Assembly: GCA_036307445.1 (NCBI GenBank)
Contig: JAXJXP010000036.1
Span: forward strand, 1 to 31,922
Origin: HGM11525 sp036307445
GTDB taxonomy: Bacteria > Bacillota > Clostridia > UBA1381
Reading direction: 5' to 3'
DNA length: 31,922 bases
The notes beneath the pieces were generated by a model. That model did no database searches and was not told the DNA's origin. It worked only from the letters and a program-made list of their open reading frames with translations. Every line of letters begins with the position of its first letter. Position 1 is the first letter of the stretch. The position numbers were made by a program, and so were the translations under genes. Shown in pieces: positions 7,702 to 14,334 of the stretch.

Positions 7702-8037
7702 TTAAAGCTCCGAAATAATTTTATTTATATACGCACCATGCTCTATTGAGCGGTCAAGCTCAAAGAGTATTTCAGGGGTATGGCGGATATCTATTCTTCT
7801 GCCAACCTCACGGCGTACATAACCCGCCGCAGATTTTAGTCCCTGAAGGGCACGTTTTTGTGTTTCTTCGTCGCCCATTACACTTACAAACACCTTTGCA
7901 TAAGAAAGGTCATTTGTAACAGAAACAGCGACAACACTTGTCATAAGAGGGATTCGCGTGTCCTTAAGCTCACGGATAATCTCCGCAAGGACACGGTGCA
8001 TTTCCTCGTTAATTTTATTTATTCTTTCTTTTGCCAT
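7702..8037 (-). CDS. rbfA: Ribosome-binding factor A
   Basis: The 111-aa KH-like protein acts in late 30S maturation and 16S processing. It shows INEEMHRVLAEIIRELKD, the conserved VSVTNDLSYAKVFVSVMG and the C-terminal RHTPEILFELDRSIEHGAYIN-like block (written here in part). The length is normal. It is separated from infB by 123 nt that contain hairpin element A (8078-8162). Confidence 0.95.
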   Translation of the reverse strand: MAKERINKINEEMHRVLAEIIRELKDTRIPLMTSVVAVSVTNDLSYAKVFVSVMGDEETQKRALQGLKSAAGYVRREVGRRIDIRHTPEILFELDRSIEHGAYINKIISEL

Positions 8038-8077
8038 ATTATTTCCTTTCTGACAAAACGGTAAGTTACATAATTGT

Positions 8078-8162
8078 GATTTTGTGTAAATTGCCGTTTC
8101 GCACCGTGGGAGCCGTACGTGTTGTACTGCCCCGAGGGAGAAATGGTGAGTTACGCAAAATC
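8078..8162. repeat. Hairpin repeat element, copy A (infB-rbfA gap)
   Basis: This 85-nt element has 23-nt terminal arms (8078-8100 and 8140-8162) that pair as 18 Watson-Crick, 4 G-U (on the + strand) and 1 mismatch. They enclose a core with a GTAC/GTAC mini-hairpin (8115-8118 with 8124-8127). The right arm runs into the infB stop codon (8161-8163). The 47-nt centre (8097-8143) matches copy B (11236-11282) at 41 positions, while the outer arms differ. A separate imperfect inverted repeat also links ACGGTAAGTTACA (about 8058-8070) to the left arm. I do not recognise a known repeat or riboswitch class. Confidence 0.8.
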
Positions 8163-10584
8163 AGCGTTCAATCTCCTGCATCTCGTAACATTCTATGACG
8201 TCTCCCTCTTTGACGTCGTTGAAGTTTTCAATAGTAATACCGCATTCAAAGTTCTCAAGAACCTCTTTTGCGTCATCTTTGAATCTCTTAAGACCGGCAA
8301 GCCTTCCTTCAAATACAACGATACCGTTTCTTACAACTCGAACCTCTGCATTTCTGGTAATCTTACCATCTGTTACATATGAACCTGCAATTGTACCAAC
8401 ACCCGAAACCTTAAAGGTCTGGCGAACTTCTGCATGGCCCAAAAGCACTTCCTTAAACTCAGGATCCAACATACCCTTCATAGCAGCTTCAATCTCTTCA
8501 ATCGCCTGATAGATTACACGGTAAAGTCTTATATCTACCTCCTGACGTTCTGCAGCTGCAGATGCACCTGCGTCAGGACGCACGTTAAAGCCGACAATAA
8601 TGGCATTAGATGCGTTTGCAAGCATTACGTCAGATTCATTAACCGCACCTACGCCGCCGTGGATAGCGCGAACTCTTACCTCGTCATTTGAAAGCTTTTC
8701 CAAAGATTGCTTAACAGCCTCAACTGAGCCTTGAACGTCAGCCTTGACTATTACATTAAGCTCCTTCATATTGCCCTCATCAATCTGTGAGAAGAGGTTA
8801 TCGAGAGACACCTTCACAGTCTGATTAAAGAGTGTTTCCTTCTGCTCGTGGCGTCTTGCCTCAGCAACATCTCTTGCGAGCTTTTCATCCTTGACTACGC
8901 TAAACTTATCACCGCCTGAGGGAACCTCAGAAAGGCCGAGAATTTCGACCGGTGTAGCAGGACCTGCTGTTTTTACACGTCTGCCCTTATCATTTACCAT
9001 TGCACGAACGTGGCCGACCGCTGTTCCTGCAATAACAATATCTCCGACATTAAGAGTACCCTCCTGAACAAGCACTGTTGCAACAGGGCCTCTGCCCTTA
9101 TCAAGCTGTGCTTCGATTACAGCACCCCTAGCAGGCTTGTTGGGGTTAGCCTTAAGCTCCTTCATATCGGCAATAAGAAGTACCATTTCAAGAAGACCGT
9201 CAATGTTAATTCTCTGCTTAGCAGAAACCTCAACACAAACAGTATCGCCGCCCCACTCCTCAGGTACAAGCTCGTGTTCAACAAGCATCTGCTTAACACG
9301 TTCTACATTTGCACCCTCTTTATCTATCTTGTTAATTGCAACAACAATTGTTACTCCTGCCGCTTTTGCGTGGTTAATAGCCTCTATTGTCTGCGGCATA
9401 ATACCATCATCAGCAGCAACTACAAGGATAGCAACGTCTGTTACCTGTGCACCTCTTGCACGCATAGTTGTAAACGCCTCATGTCCCGGTGTATCAAGGA
9501 AAGTAATATCACGGTCATTAAGTCTTACACTATACGCACCGATATGCTGTGTAATTCCTCCTGCCTCACCTGACGCAACCGATGTATCGCGGATTGCGTC
9601 AAGAAGTGATGTTTTACCGTGGTCAACGTGTCCCATAACAACTACAACCGGCGGACGAGGTACCAAATCCTCAGGCTTATCCTCTTCCTCCTGGAAAAGA
9701 ATATCTTCTTTTGTGAGAACAATTTCCTGAGTCACCTCAATATCAAAGTCAGCTGCAATAAGCTGTGCAGTTTCAAAATCAATTGACTGGTTAACTGTCG
9801 CCATAACACCAAGCATCATAAGCTTCTTGATGATTTCTGCTGCACCCTTGTGAATCTTCTGAGCAAATTCTCCTACTGTGATTGTCTCAGGAATTTCAAT
9901 AGATTTCGGCTCTTCCTTCTTAGGCTTCGGCTCTGTCTTTTGCTGCTTTTGAGGCTGTTCCTTGATATTCGCACGTTCCTTATTGGACTTCTTCTTACGC
10001 TTTGATCTTTCATCGTCCTTGTGCATATTCTCGCCCACCATATCCTCAAGGCGTTCACGTGTTTCAATAGTTTCAAGCTCAACGGTAGATGTACGTGTAT
10101 CAACATATCTTGAAGTCTGTTCTGTCTTTATTACAAGGTCTTCGTCAGAAATTTCCTCCGCAACTCTTACCGGCTCTTCCTTCTTTTTCTTAAGAGGTGC
10201 AGGCGGTGCTTTCTTCTCCGCTGCAGGCTTCTTCTCTGCTTTCTTTTCCTCTTTTGGAGCAGCAGGCTTTTCCACATTCTTTTCAGCCTTCTTCTCTTCT
10301 TTTTTAGCAGCAGGCTTTTCTGCCTTTTTCTCCTCTACCTTCTCCTCAGTCGGCTTCTCTGCCTTTTTCGGTTTTGCAACCTTTTTAGGCTTTTCGATAG
10401 GCTTATCGCCTATATCATACATATTTGTAAAAATATCAAAAATTATACCAAGCTGTTCTTCATCAAGCTGAACAGATGAATTTTTAATAATATGTCCCAT
10501 TTTTGCAAGTGCCTCGATAATTTCTGCACTTGTAAGTTTCAAATCCTTTGCAATTTCAGCAACTTTTGGTTGTAATATCGCCAT
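8161..10584 (-). CDS. infB: Translation initiation factor IF-2
   Basis: This 807-aa GTPase positions fMet-tRNA on the 30S and promotes subunit joining. It has an N-terminal IF2_N helix bundle (KVAEIAKDLKLTSAEIIEAL), a low-complexity Lys/Glu/Pro/Ala linker (about 55-240) and a second IF2_N domain (ITVGEFAQKIHKGAAEIIKKL, about 235). The G domain has VVVMGHVDHGKTSLLDAIR (G1), DTPGHEAF (G3) and NKID (G4), followed by domains II, III and the fMet-tRNA-binding C2. AAGGAAGGG precedes the ATG. It starts 3 nt after ylxQ. Its stop codon lies in the arm of hairpin element A. Confidence 0.98.
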   Translation of the reverse strand: MAILQPKVAEIAKDLKLTSAEIIEALAKMGHIIKNSSVQLDEEQLGIIFDIFTNMYDIGDKPIEKPKKVAKPKKAEKPTEEKVEEKKAEKPAAKKEEKKAEKNVEKPAAPKEEKKAEKKPAAEKKAPPAPLKKKKEEPVRVAEEISDEDLVIKTEQTSRYVDTRTSTVELETIETRERLEDMVGENMHKDDERSKRKKKSNKERANIKEQPQKQQKTEPKPKKEEPKSIEIPETITVGEFAQKIHKGAAEIIKKLMMLGVMATVNQSIDFETAQLIAADFDIEVTQEIVLTKEDILFQEEEDKPEDLVPRPPVVVVMGHVDHGKTSLLDAIRDTSVASGEAGGITQHIGAYSVRLNDRDITFLDTPGHEAFTTMRARGAQVTDVAILVVAADDGIMPQTIEAINHAKAAGVTIVVAINKIDKEGANVERVKQMLVEHELVPEEWGGDTVCVEVSAKQRINIDGLLEMVLLIADMKELKANPNKPARGAVIEAQLDKGRGPVATVLVQEGTLNVGDIVIAGTAVGHVRAMVNDKGRRVKTAGPATPVEILGLSEVPSGGDKFSVVKDEKLARDVAEARRHEQKETLFNQTVKVSLDNLFSQIDEGNMKELNVIVKADVQGSVEAVKQSLEKLSNDEVRVRAIHGGVGAVNESDVMLANASNAIIVGFNVRPDAGASAAAERQEVDIRLYRVIYQAIEEIEAAMKGMLDPEFKEVLLGHAEVRQTFKVSGVGTIAGSYVTDGKITRNAEVRVVRNGIVVFEGRLAGLKRFKDDAKEVLENFECGITIENFNDVKEGDVIECYEMQEIER

Positions 10585-10587
10585 AAA

Positions 10588-10908
10588 CTAACCCTTCCTT
10601 TCTTCACTTATTGCGGTGATTTTATCTTCAATCGCACGGGCAAAGCCCTCATCATTTATAGAAATAACTGTCCGGATTTCACTGCCGACCGCAGCACCCA
10701 AATCAGATTTTTCAGAATATGTTATATACTTCACTCCATAGTGTTTGCAACAATCACAAATTGCCTTACATCCGTTATCGGAAATATCTTTAGCAATTAT
10801 TATGAGCTTTGACATACCGCGTCTTATTGCATCCTCACAAAGCTCACTGCCGGTTGTTATCCGTCCCGCCTTCTTTGCAAGACCTATAAGTCCGAGTATC
10901 TTATCCAT
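10588..10908 (-). CDS. ylxQ: L7Ae/L30e/Gadd45-family ribosomal protein YlxQ
   Basis: The 106-aa protein has an L7Ae fold: ILGLIGLAKKAGRITTG at the N-terminus and GMSKLIIIAKDISDNGCK (about 31-48), the RNA-binding region of L7Ae/L30e proteins. It lies between rnpM and infB in the standard Firmicute order and overlaps rnpM by 8 nt. Members of this family bind kink-turn RNA; the target of the YlxQ branch is less certain. Confidence 0.9.
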   Translation of the reverse strand: MDKILGLIGLAKKAGRITTGSELCEDAIRRGMSKLIIIAKDISDNGCKAICDCCKHYGVKYITYSEKSDLGAAVGSEIRTVISINDEGFARAIEDKITAISEERKG

Positions 10909-11158
10909 TTTTAAGCTCCTTTATCAATTCGTCGTAAACACCATCTGGTACATTCTGCTTAAAATGTCTTGAAAGAGCTTTCTTCTTACGGGCAAGCAAA
11001 ATACATTCTTCACTCTTACATATATATACCCCTCTTGCAAGAGCGTTTCCTCTTTTATCAAGGATTATGTCATTTTCCTCTTTCACAAGACGGATTAGGT
11101 CTTTTTTAGCCGTCTTCTTGCGACAGCCTATGCACATTCTTTCCGGCTCGTGCGCCAT
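10901..11158 (-). CDS. rnpM: YlxR family RNA-binding protein (RNase P modulator RnpM)
   Basis: The 85-aa DUF448/YlxR protein shows the hallmark MCIGCRKKTAKKDLIRLV and a GNALARGVYICKSEEC segment equivalent to the usual GRGAYIC. B. subtilis YlxR has been described as RnpM, which binds RNase P RNA and modulates its activity; transfer of that role here is by family. The gene is basic and small and follows nusA after a 140-nt gap that contains hairpin element B. Confidence 0.92.
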   Translation of the reverse strand: MAHEPERMCIGCRKKTAKKDLIRLVKEENDIILDKRGNALARGVYICKSEECILLARKKKALSRHFKQNVPDGVYDELIKELKNG

Positions 11159-11216
11159 AACTCTTTCACTTCCTTTTATATGTTCTAATAATAAAATTAT
11201 TCAGCCCTGCCAAAAG

Positions 11217-11300
11217 AATTTTACGATTATCGAGCTTTCGCACCGAGGAAGACGTACGAGTGGTACTTCCCCGAGGGAGAAAGACGATAGGCGGAAAATT
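11217..11300. repeat. Hairpin repeat element, copy B (nusA-rnpM gap)
   Basis: This 84-nt element has outer arms 11217-11239 and 11279-11300 that pair as 18 Watson-Crick and 1 G-U, with two A-G mismatches and one small internal loop. Inside is a GTAC/GTAC mini-hairpin (11254-11257 with 11263-11266). The right arm ends in the nusA stop codon (11299-11301). The core equals copy A except at six positions; the arms share only ATTTT and TTTC-type ends with copy A but are complementary within this copy. Confidence 0.8.
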
Positions 11301-12327
11301 ATTCGGCAGAAATGTCTATCTTCCAGCCTGTAAGTCTTGCAGCTAACCTTACATTTTGTCCAGACTTACCGATTGCAAGTGAAAGCTGATTTTCAGGAAC
11401 TGTTACTTTAGCAGATTTTTCGTCATAGTTTATCTCAACATTAAGTACCTTTGAGGGACTTAAGCTCGCAGCGATAAATTCAGCCGGGTCTTCGCTCCAT
11501 TTTACAATGTCAATCTTCTCATCCTTAAGCTCATCGCCTATAGCCTGAACTCTCGCACCCTTAGGTCCTATACAAGCACCCTGCGGGTCAATGTTGGGGT
11601 CCTCAGCAAATACTGCAATCTTTGTTCTTGAACCAGCCTCACGCGAAATGCTCATAATCTCAACAATTCCGTCAGCTATCTCAGGCACTTCACGGATAAA
11701 GAGTCTTTTTACAAGTCCCGGATGTGTTCTTGAAAGCATTATCTGAGTGCCCTTTGTTCCGTTTCTTACATCGGAAACATAGCACTGAATCATCTGTCCG
11801 ATTTCATAGCTTTCATTTTGCGGCTGTTCGTTTGCAGGAAGCATCGCCTCAAGCTTACCGATGTCAACAAACACATTTCCTCTTTCGATGCGGCTGATTC
11901 TTCCGCTTACAATATCATTTGCCTTTTCGGTAAATTCACTGTAAATAATGCCTCTTTCTGCCTCACGAAGTCTTTGGGTAACTACCTGCTTTGCAGTCAT
12001 TGCTGCAATTCTTCCGAAATCACGTGGTGTTACTTCAATATTGACAACATCGCCAATATCGTAAACACCCTTGATTTTCTTTGCATCCTCCAAAAGTATT
12101 TCTTCTTGAGGGTCAACATAATCCTCTTCCTCAACAACAGTTTTCTGTGTGTAAACGTGGATAGCTCCTGTTTCTCTGTCCATCTGTACATCTACATTCT
12201 GTGCAGAGTTAAAGTTTCTTTTGTATGCTGCAATGAGTGCCGCCTCAAGAGCTTCTAATATAGTATCTTTGTCGATACCCTTTTCTTCACAAAGCTCTTC
12301 CAGTGCTTTTAATAATTCTTCGTTCAT
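11299..12327 (-). CDS. nusA: Transcription termination/antitermination factor NusA
   Basis: This 342-aa RNA polymerase-binding factor modulates pausing, termination and rRNA antitermination. The order is an N-terminal RNAP-binding domain (to about 125; KRNFN, VTPRDFGRIAAMTAKQVV), S1 domain (about 130-200; MLPANEQPQNESY), then KH1 and KH2 (VGPKG equivalent IGPKGARVQAI; LSLAIGKSGQNVRLAARLTGWKIDI). There is no acidic C-terminal repeat, as in other Firmicutes. Family alignment (MNEELLKALEEL) favours the ATG at 12325-12327. The ATG at 12337-12339 touches the AAAGGA SD directly and is less likely, although the SD-to-chosen-ATG distance (12 nt) is long. Confidence 0.96.
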   Translation of the reverse strand: MNEELLKALEELCEEKGIDKDTILEALEAALIAAYKRNFNSAQNVDVQMDRETGAIHVYTQKTVVEEEDYVDPQEEILLEDAKKIKGVYDIGDVVNIEVTPRDFGRIAAMTAKQVVTQRLREAERGIIYSEFTEKANDIVSGRISRIERGNVFVDIGKLEAMLPANEQPQNESYEIGQMIQCYVSDVRNGTKGTQIMLSRTHPGLVKRLFIREVPEIADGIVEIMSISREAGSRTKIAVFAEDPNIDPQGACIGPKGARVQAIGDELKDEKIDIVKWSEDPAEFIAASLSPSKVLNVEINYDEKSAKVTVPENQLSLAIGKSGQNVRLAARLTGWKIDISAE

Positions 12328-12346
12328 TTTCTTAACCATTCCTTTC

Positions 12347-12805
12347 TTAAAATCTGAAACTCAATCTTATATATACTGCGTCCTTTTTGGCTATTTCCCA
12401 CTTTTCGCCGTCAACTTCTACAACTGCAACGTCATTTTCGTAGCCTGAAAGAATACCGCTTATTTCCTTCTGTCCGTTTCTTGCCGCATAGAGCTTAACA
12501 TCAACCTCACGACCTATATAGTGATTGAATTCACGTTCAGTAGTAAGCTTTCTGTCAGCACCCGGAGAGGATACCTCAAGTACATACGGGTCTGTTATCG
12601 GGTCTAATTCATCAAGCTTATCGGATATAGCACGGGAATATGCTTCGCAATCATCGATACCGACTCCGCCGTCCTTGTCAATATAAAGACGCAGATAATA
12701 TTCACCGTTTTCCTTTTTGTACTCAGTATGAACAAGATACACATCCTGAGCCAAAGCAATTTCATCGCCTATCCGGTAAACAAACTCCTCAGTTTTGTTA
12801 GCCAT
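12347..12805 (-). CDS. rimP: Ribosome maturation factor RimP
   Basis: The 152-aa protein is needed for 30S maturation. Its N-terminal domain carries YLRLYIDKDGGVGIDDCEAYSR-like sequence (written in part), then LDELDPITDPYVLEVSSPGADRKL (about 70-93, the RimP hallmark LEVSSPG), and an SH3-like C-terminal domain. It is the first gene of the nusA-infB operon. CGGAGG stands 7 nt before the ATG. An 80-nt leader with a strong hairpin (12834-12862) precedes it. Confidence 0.95.
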   Translation of the reverse strand: MANKTEEFVYRIGDEIALAQDVYLVHTEYKKENGEYYLRLYIDKDGGVGIDDCEAYSRAISDKLDELDPITDPYVLEVSSPGADRKLTTEREFNHYIGREVDVKLYAARNGQKEISGILSGYENDVAVVEVDGEKWEIAKKDAVYIRLSFRF

Positions 12806-12833
12806 TTACTCGCCTCCGTTTCCTCAAATGAAA

Positions 12834-12862
12834 GAGTGGACCTTTTTCCCAAAAGTCCACTC
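12834..12862 (-). promoter_or_regulatory. Leader hairpin of the rimP-nusA-infB operon
   Basis: In the leftward transcript GAGTGGAC pairs with GTCCACTC (12855-12862 with 12834-12841), extended by TTTT/AAAA across one bulged G, leaving a loop of G and A residues. It starts about 23 nt after the predicted transcription start. The bases that follow contain only short T runs, so it is not a convincing terminator. It could be a weak attenuator, a protein site or a 5' stabiliser. Confidence 0.6.
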
Positions 12863-12891
12863 ATAAGATACTACATTATGAAACTATGGCT

Positions 12892-12920
12892 ATTATACCA
12901 CATATATTAATAAAATGCAA
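12892..12920 (-). promoter_or_regulatory. rimP operon promoter (ACTTGCA type)
   Basis: On the leftward strand TTGCAT (12915-12920) and TATAAT (12892-12897) have a 17-nt spacer ending TGTGG. AAAACAC precedes the -35 box, as at rpsT and pheS. I see no terminator between the ilvE stop (12930) and this promoter, so read-through from ilvE is possible. Confidence 0.85.
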
Positions 12921-12929
12921 GTGTTTTTA

Positions 12930-13994
12930 TTAAATTTTCTGTGTCCAGCCAAATTCATCCTCTATCTTACCCCACTGAATACCTGTTAATGTATCATAGA
13001 GCATCTGTGAGATTTCGCCGATTTCACCGTTATTTATGGGCATTACCAAATCACCATACTTAAGCTCGCCCATAGGTGAGATAACAGCTGCTGTACCTGT
13101 TCCCCAAGCTTCCTCAAGCTTGCCGTTCTTGTAAGCATCAACAAGCTCATCAATAGAAATTCTGCGTTCTGAAACCTTGTAGCCCTTCTTCTGCAGAAGC
13201 TCGATAATAGACATTCTTGTAATACCGCCGAGGATTGAGCCTACAAGCGCAGGAGTTACAATCTCGCCGTCAATTTTGAAGAATACGTTCATCGCGCCGA
13301 CTTCTTCTATATACTTTCTCTCAACACCGTCAAGCCAGAGTGTCTGTATATAACCCTGCTTTTCAGCCTCCTCCTGACCTTTTAGGGATATAGCATAGTT
13401 TGCGCCTGCTTTTGTAAAGCCTGTACCGCCGACAACAGCTCTGACATACTTCTGCTCAACAAATATTTTGACAGGAGCAAGGCCATTAGGATAGTACGCA
13501 CCAACAGGTGAAAGTATAATTGCAAAAGTAAGATGCTTTGCAGGATGAACACCAACGTGAGCATCTGTTGCAAATATAAACGGTCTTATGTACAACGATG
13601 CACCGTCAATCGAAGGAACCCAGTCCTCATCAACCTTAACAAGAGTCTTAATAGCTTCTATTGCAAACTCCTCGTCAATCTTCGGAATACAAAGTCTGTC
13701 GCAGGAGAGGTTCATTCTTTCCATATTCTTCTCAGGACGGAAAAGCTGGATAGAACCGTCCTTTGTGCGATATGCCTTAAGTCCCTCAAATATTTCCTGT
13801 GCATAATGAAGGACCATTGATGCCGGGTCAAGCTGGAAAGGACCGTAAGGTACTATTCTTGCATCGTGCCATCCCTCGCCCTCATCATAGTTCATAATGA
13901 ACATATGGTCTGTATAGTATATTCCGAATCCAAGCTTGCTTTCATCTGCCGGCTTCTGCTTCGGAGCGGTGGTTCTTGTGATTTTAATTTCCAT
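12930..13994 (-). CDS. ilvE: Branched-chain amino acid aminotransferase
   Basis: The 354-aa fold-type IV PLP aminotransferase performs the last step of Ile, Val and Leu synthesis, and the first of their breakdown, with glutamate/2-oxoglutarate. Visible features are YAQEIFEGLKAYR, FRPEKNMERMNLS, the PLP-lysine region GGTGFTKAGANYA (Lys195), EEVGAMNVFF and the phosphate-binding GILGGITR-like SILGGITRMSI and GTGTAAVISP. The length and motifs match the BCAT (IlvE type II) group. It is transcribed away from ilvBNC across a 340-nt shared intergenic region. An SD-like GGAAGGAAG lies upstream of the ATG. Confidence 0.96.
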   Translation of the reverse strand: MEIKITRTTAPKQKPADESKLGFGIYYTDHMFIMNYDEGEGWHDARIVPYGPFQLDPASMVLHYAQEIFEGLKAYRTKDGSIQLFRPEKNMERMNLSCDRLCIPKIDEEFAIEAIKTLVKVDEDWVPSIDGASLYIRPFIFATDAHVGVHPAKHLTFAIILSPVGAYYPNGLAPVKIFVEQKYVRAVVGGTGFTKAGANYAISLKGQEEAEKQGYIQTLWLDGVERKYIEEVGAMNVFFKIDGEIVTPALVGSILGGITRMSIIELLQKKGYKVSERRISIDELVDAYKNGKLEEAWGTGTAAVISPMGELKYGDLVMPINNGEIGEISQMLYDTLTGIQWGKIEDEFGWTQKI

Positions 13995-14334
13995 TTTTCC
14001 GTTTCTTCCTTCCGTAAATTCAAATTATTATACAAATTATTATAATTATAATCCTTTTTTTTCAAGTTGTAAATGGTTATTTATATTTTTTAACCAAATT
14101 TATTGCAATATTCTAAAAAAAGCCGTCAAATTGCATTAATTTTGCACTTAATAACAAATGTTATCTTGACATTGACAGCTAAGATTGGTACAATATAGGG
14201 TATATATTTATAATCAGCCGTATATTACACAAAATTGCGGTTTTAAAAGCCATCGAATACAACTAAGAGGGCATTGTCCGCTACACACAAAACAGGTGGG
14301 CAGTAATACCATTATATATAAGGAGGAGAAAGAT
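13995..14334. promoter_or_regulatory. Divergent ilvE/ilvB intergenic region with ilvB promoter, dyads and long leader
   Basis: The region holds the ilvB promoter, TTGACA (14166-14171) with a 17-nt spacer and TACAAT (14189-14194). A perfect 6+2+6 inverted repeat, ATAACA-AA-TGTTAT (14151-14164), abuts the -35 box. A 10-bp palindrome, TATTGCAATA, lies at 14101-14110. The ilvB leader is about 134 nt. It contains no ATG, no T-box GGTGGNACCGCG motif and no terminator that I can see, so it is not a standard T-box or leader-peptide attenuator. On the ilvE side the DNA is A/T-rich, with TTGAAA (14060-14065) and TATAAT repeats at a suboptimal 15-nt spacing, so that promoter is uncertain. Confidence 0.7.

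Noticed and set aside
9010..9730. Long rightward open frames opposite infB (187 and 197 codons)
   Set aside because: They lie wholly antisense to well-conserved IF-2 domains, have Cys/Ser/Thr-rich compositions typical of reverse-complement shadows, and lack plausible Shine-Dalgarno sites.
10150..10420. Repetitive Lys/Glu/Pro/Ala-rich coding stretch as a tandem repeat or recent expansion
   Set aside because: This is the normal variable linker between the N-terminal domains of Firmicute IF-2; the repeats are degenerate.
12921..12929. Terminator between ilvE and the rimP promoter
   Set aside because: No stem can be formed in the few bases available; read-through from ilvE into the rimP operon remains possible.
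14185..14334. Extended N-terminus of IlvB (50 extra codons)
   Set aside because: This stretch contains the promoter -10 box and leader, has no SD, and does not match the ALS N-terminus, which begins at MKMTGAE.
14200..14334. T-box or leader-peptide attenuator in front of ilvB
   Set aside because: No GGTGGNACCGCG motif, no terminator stem with a T run, and no ATG-started peptide rich in Ile, Leu or Val.
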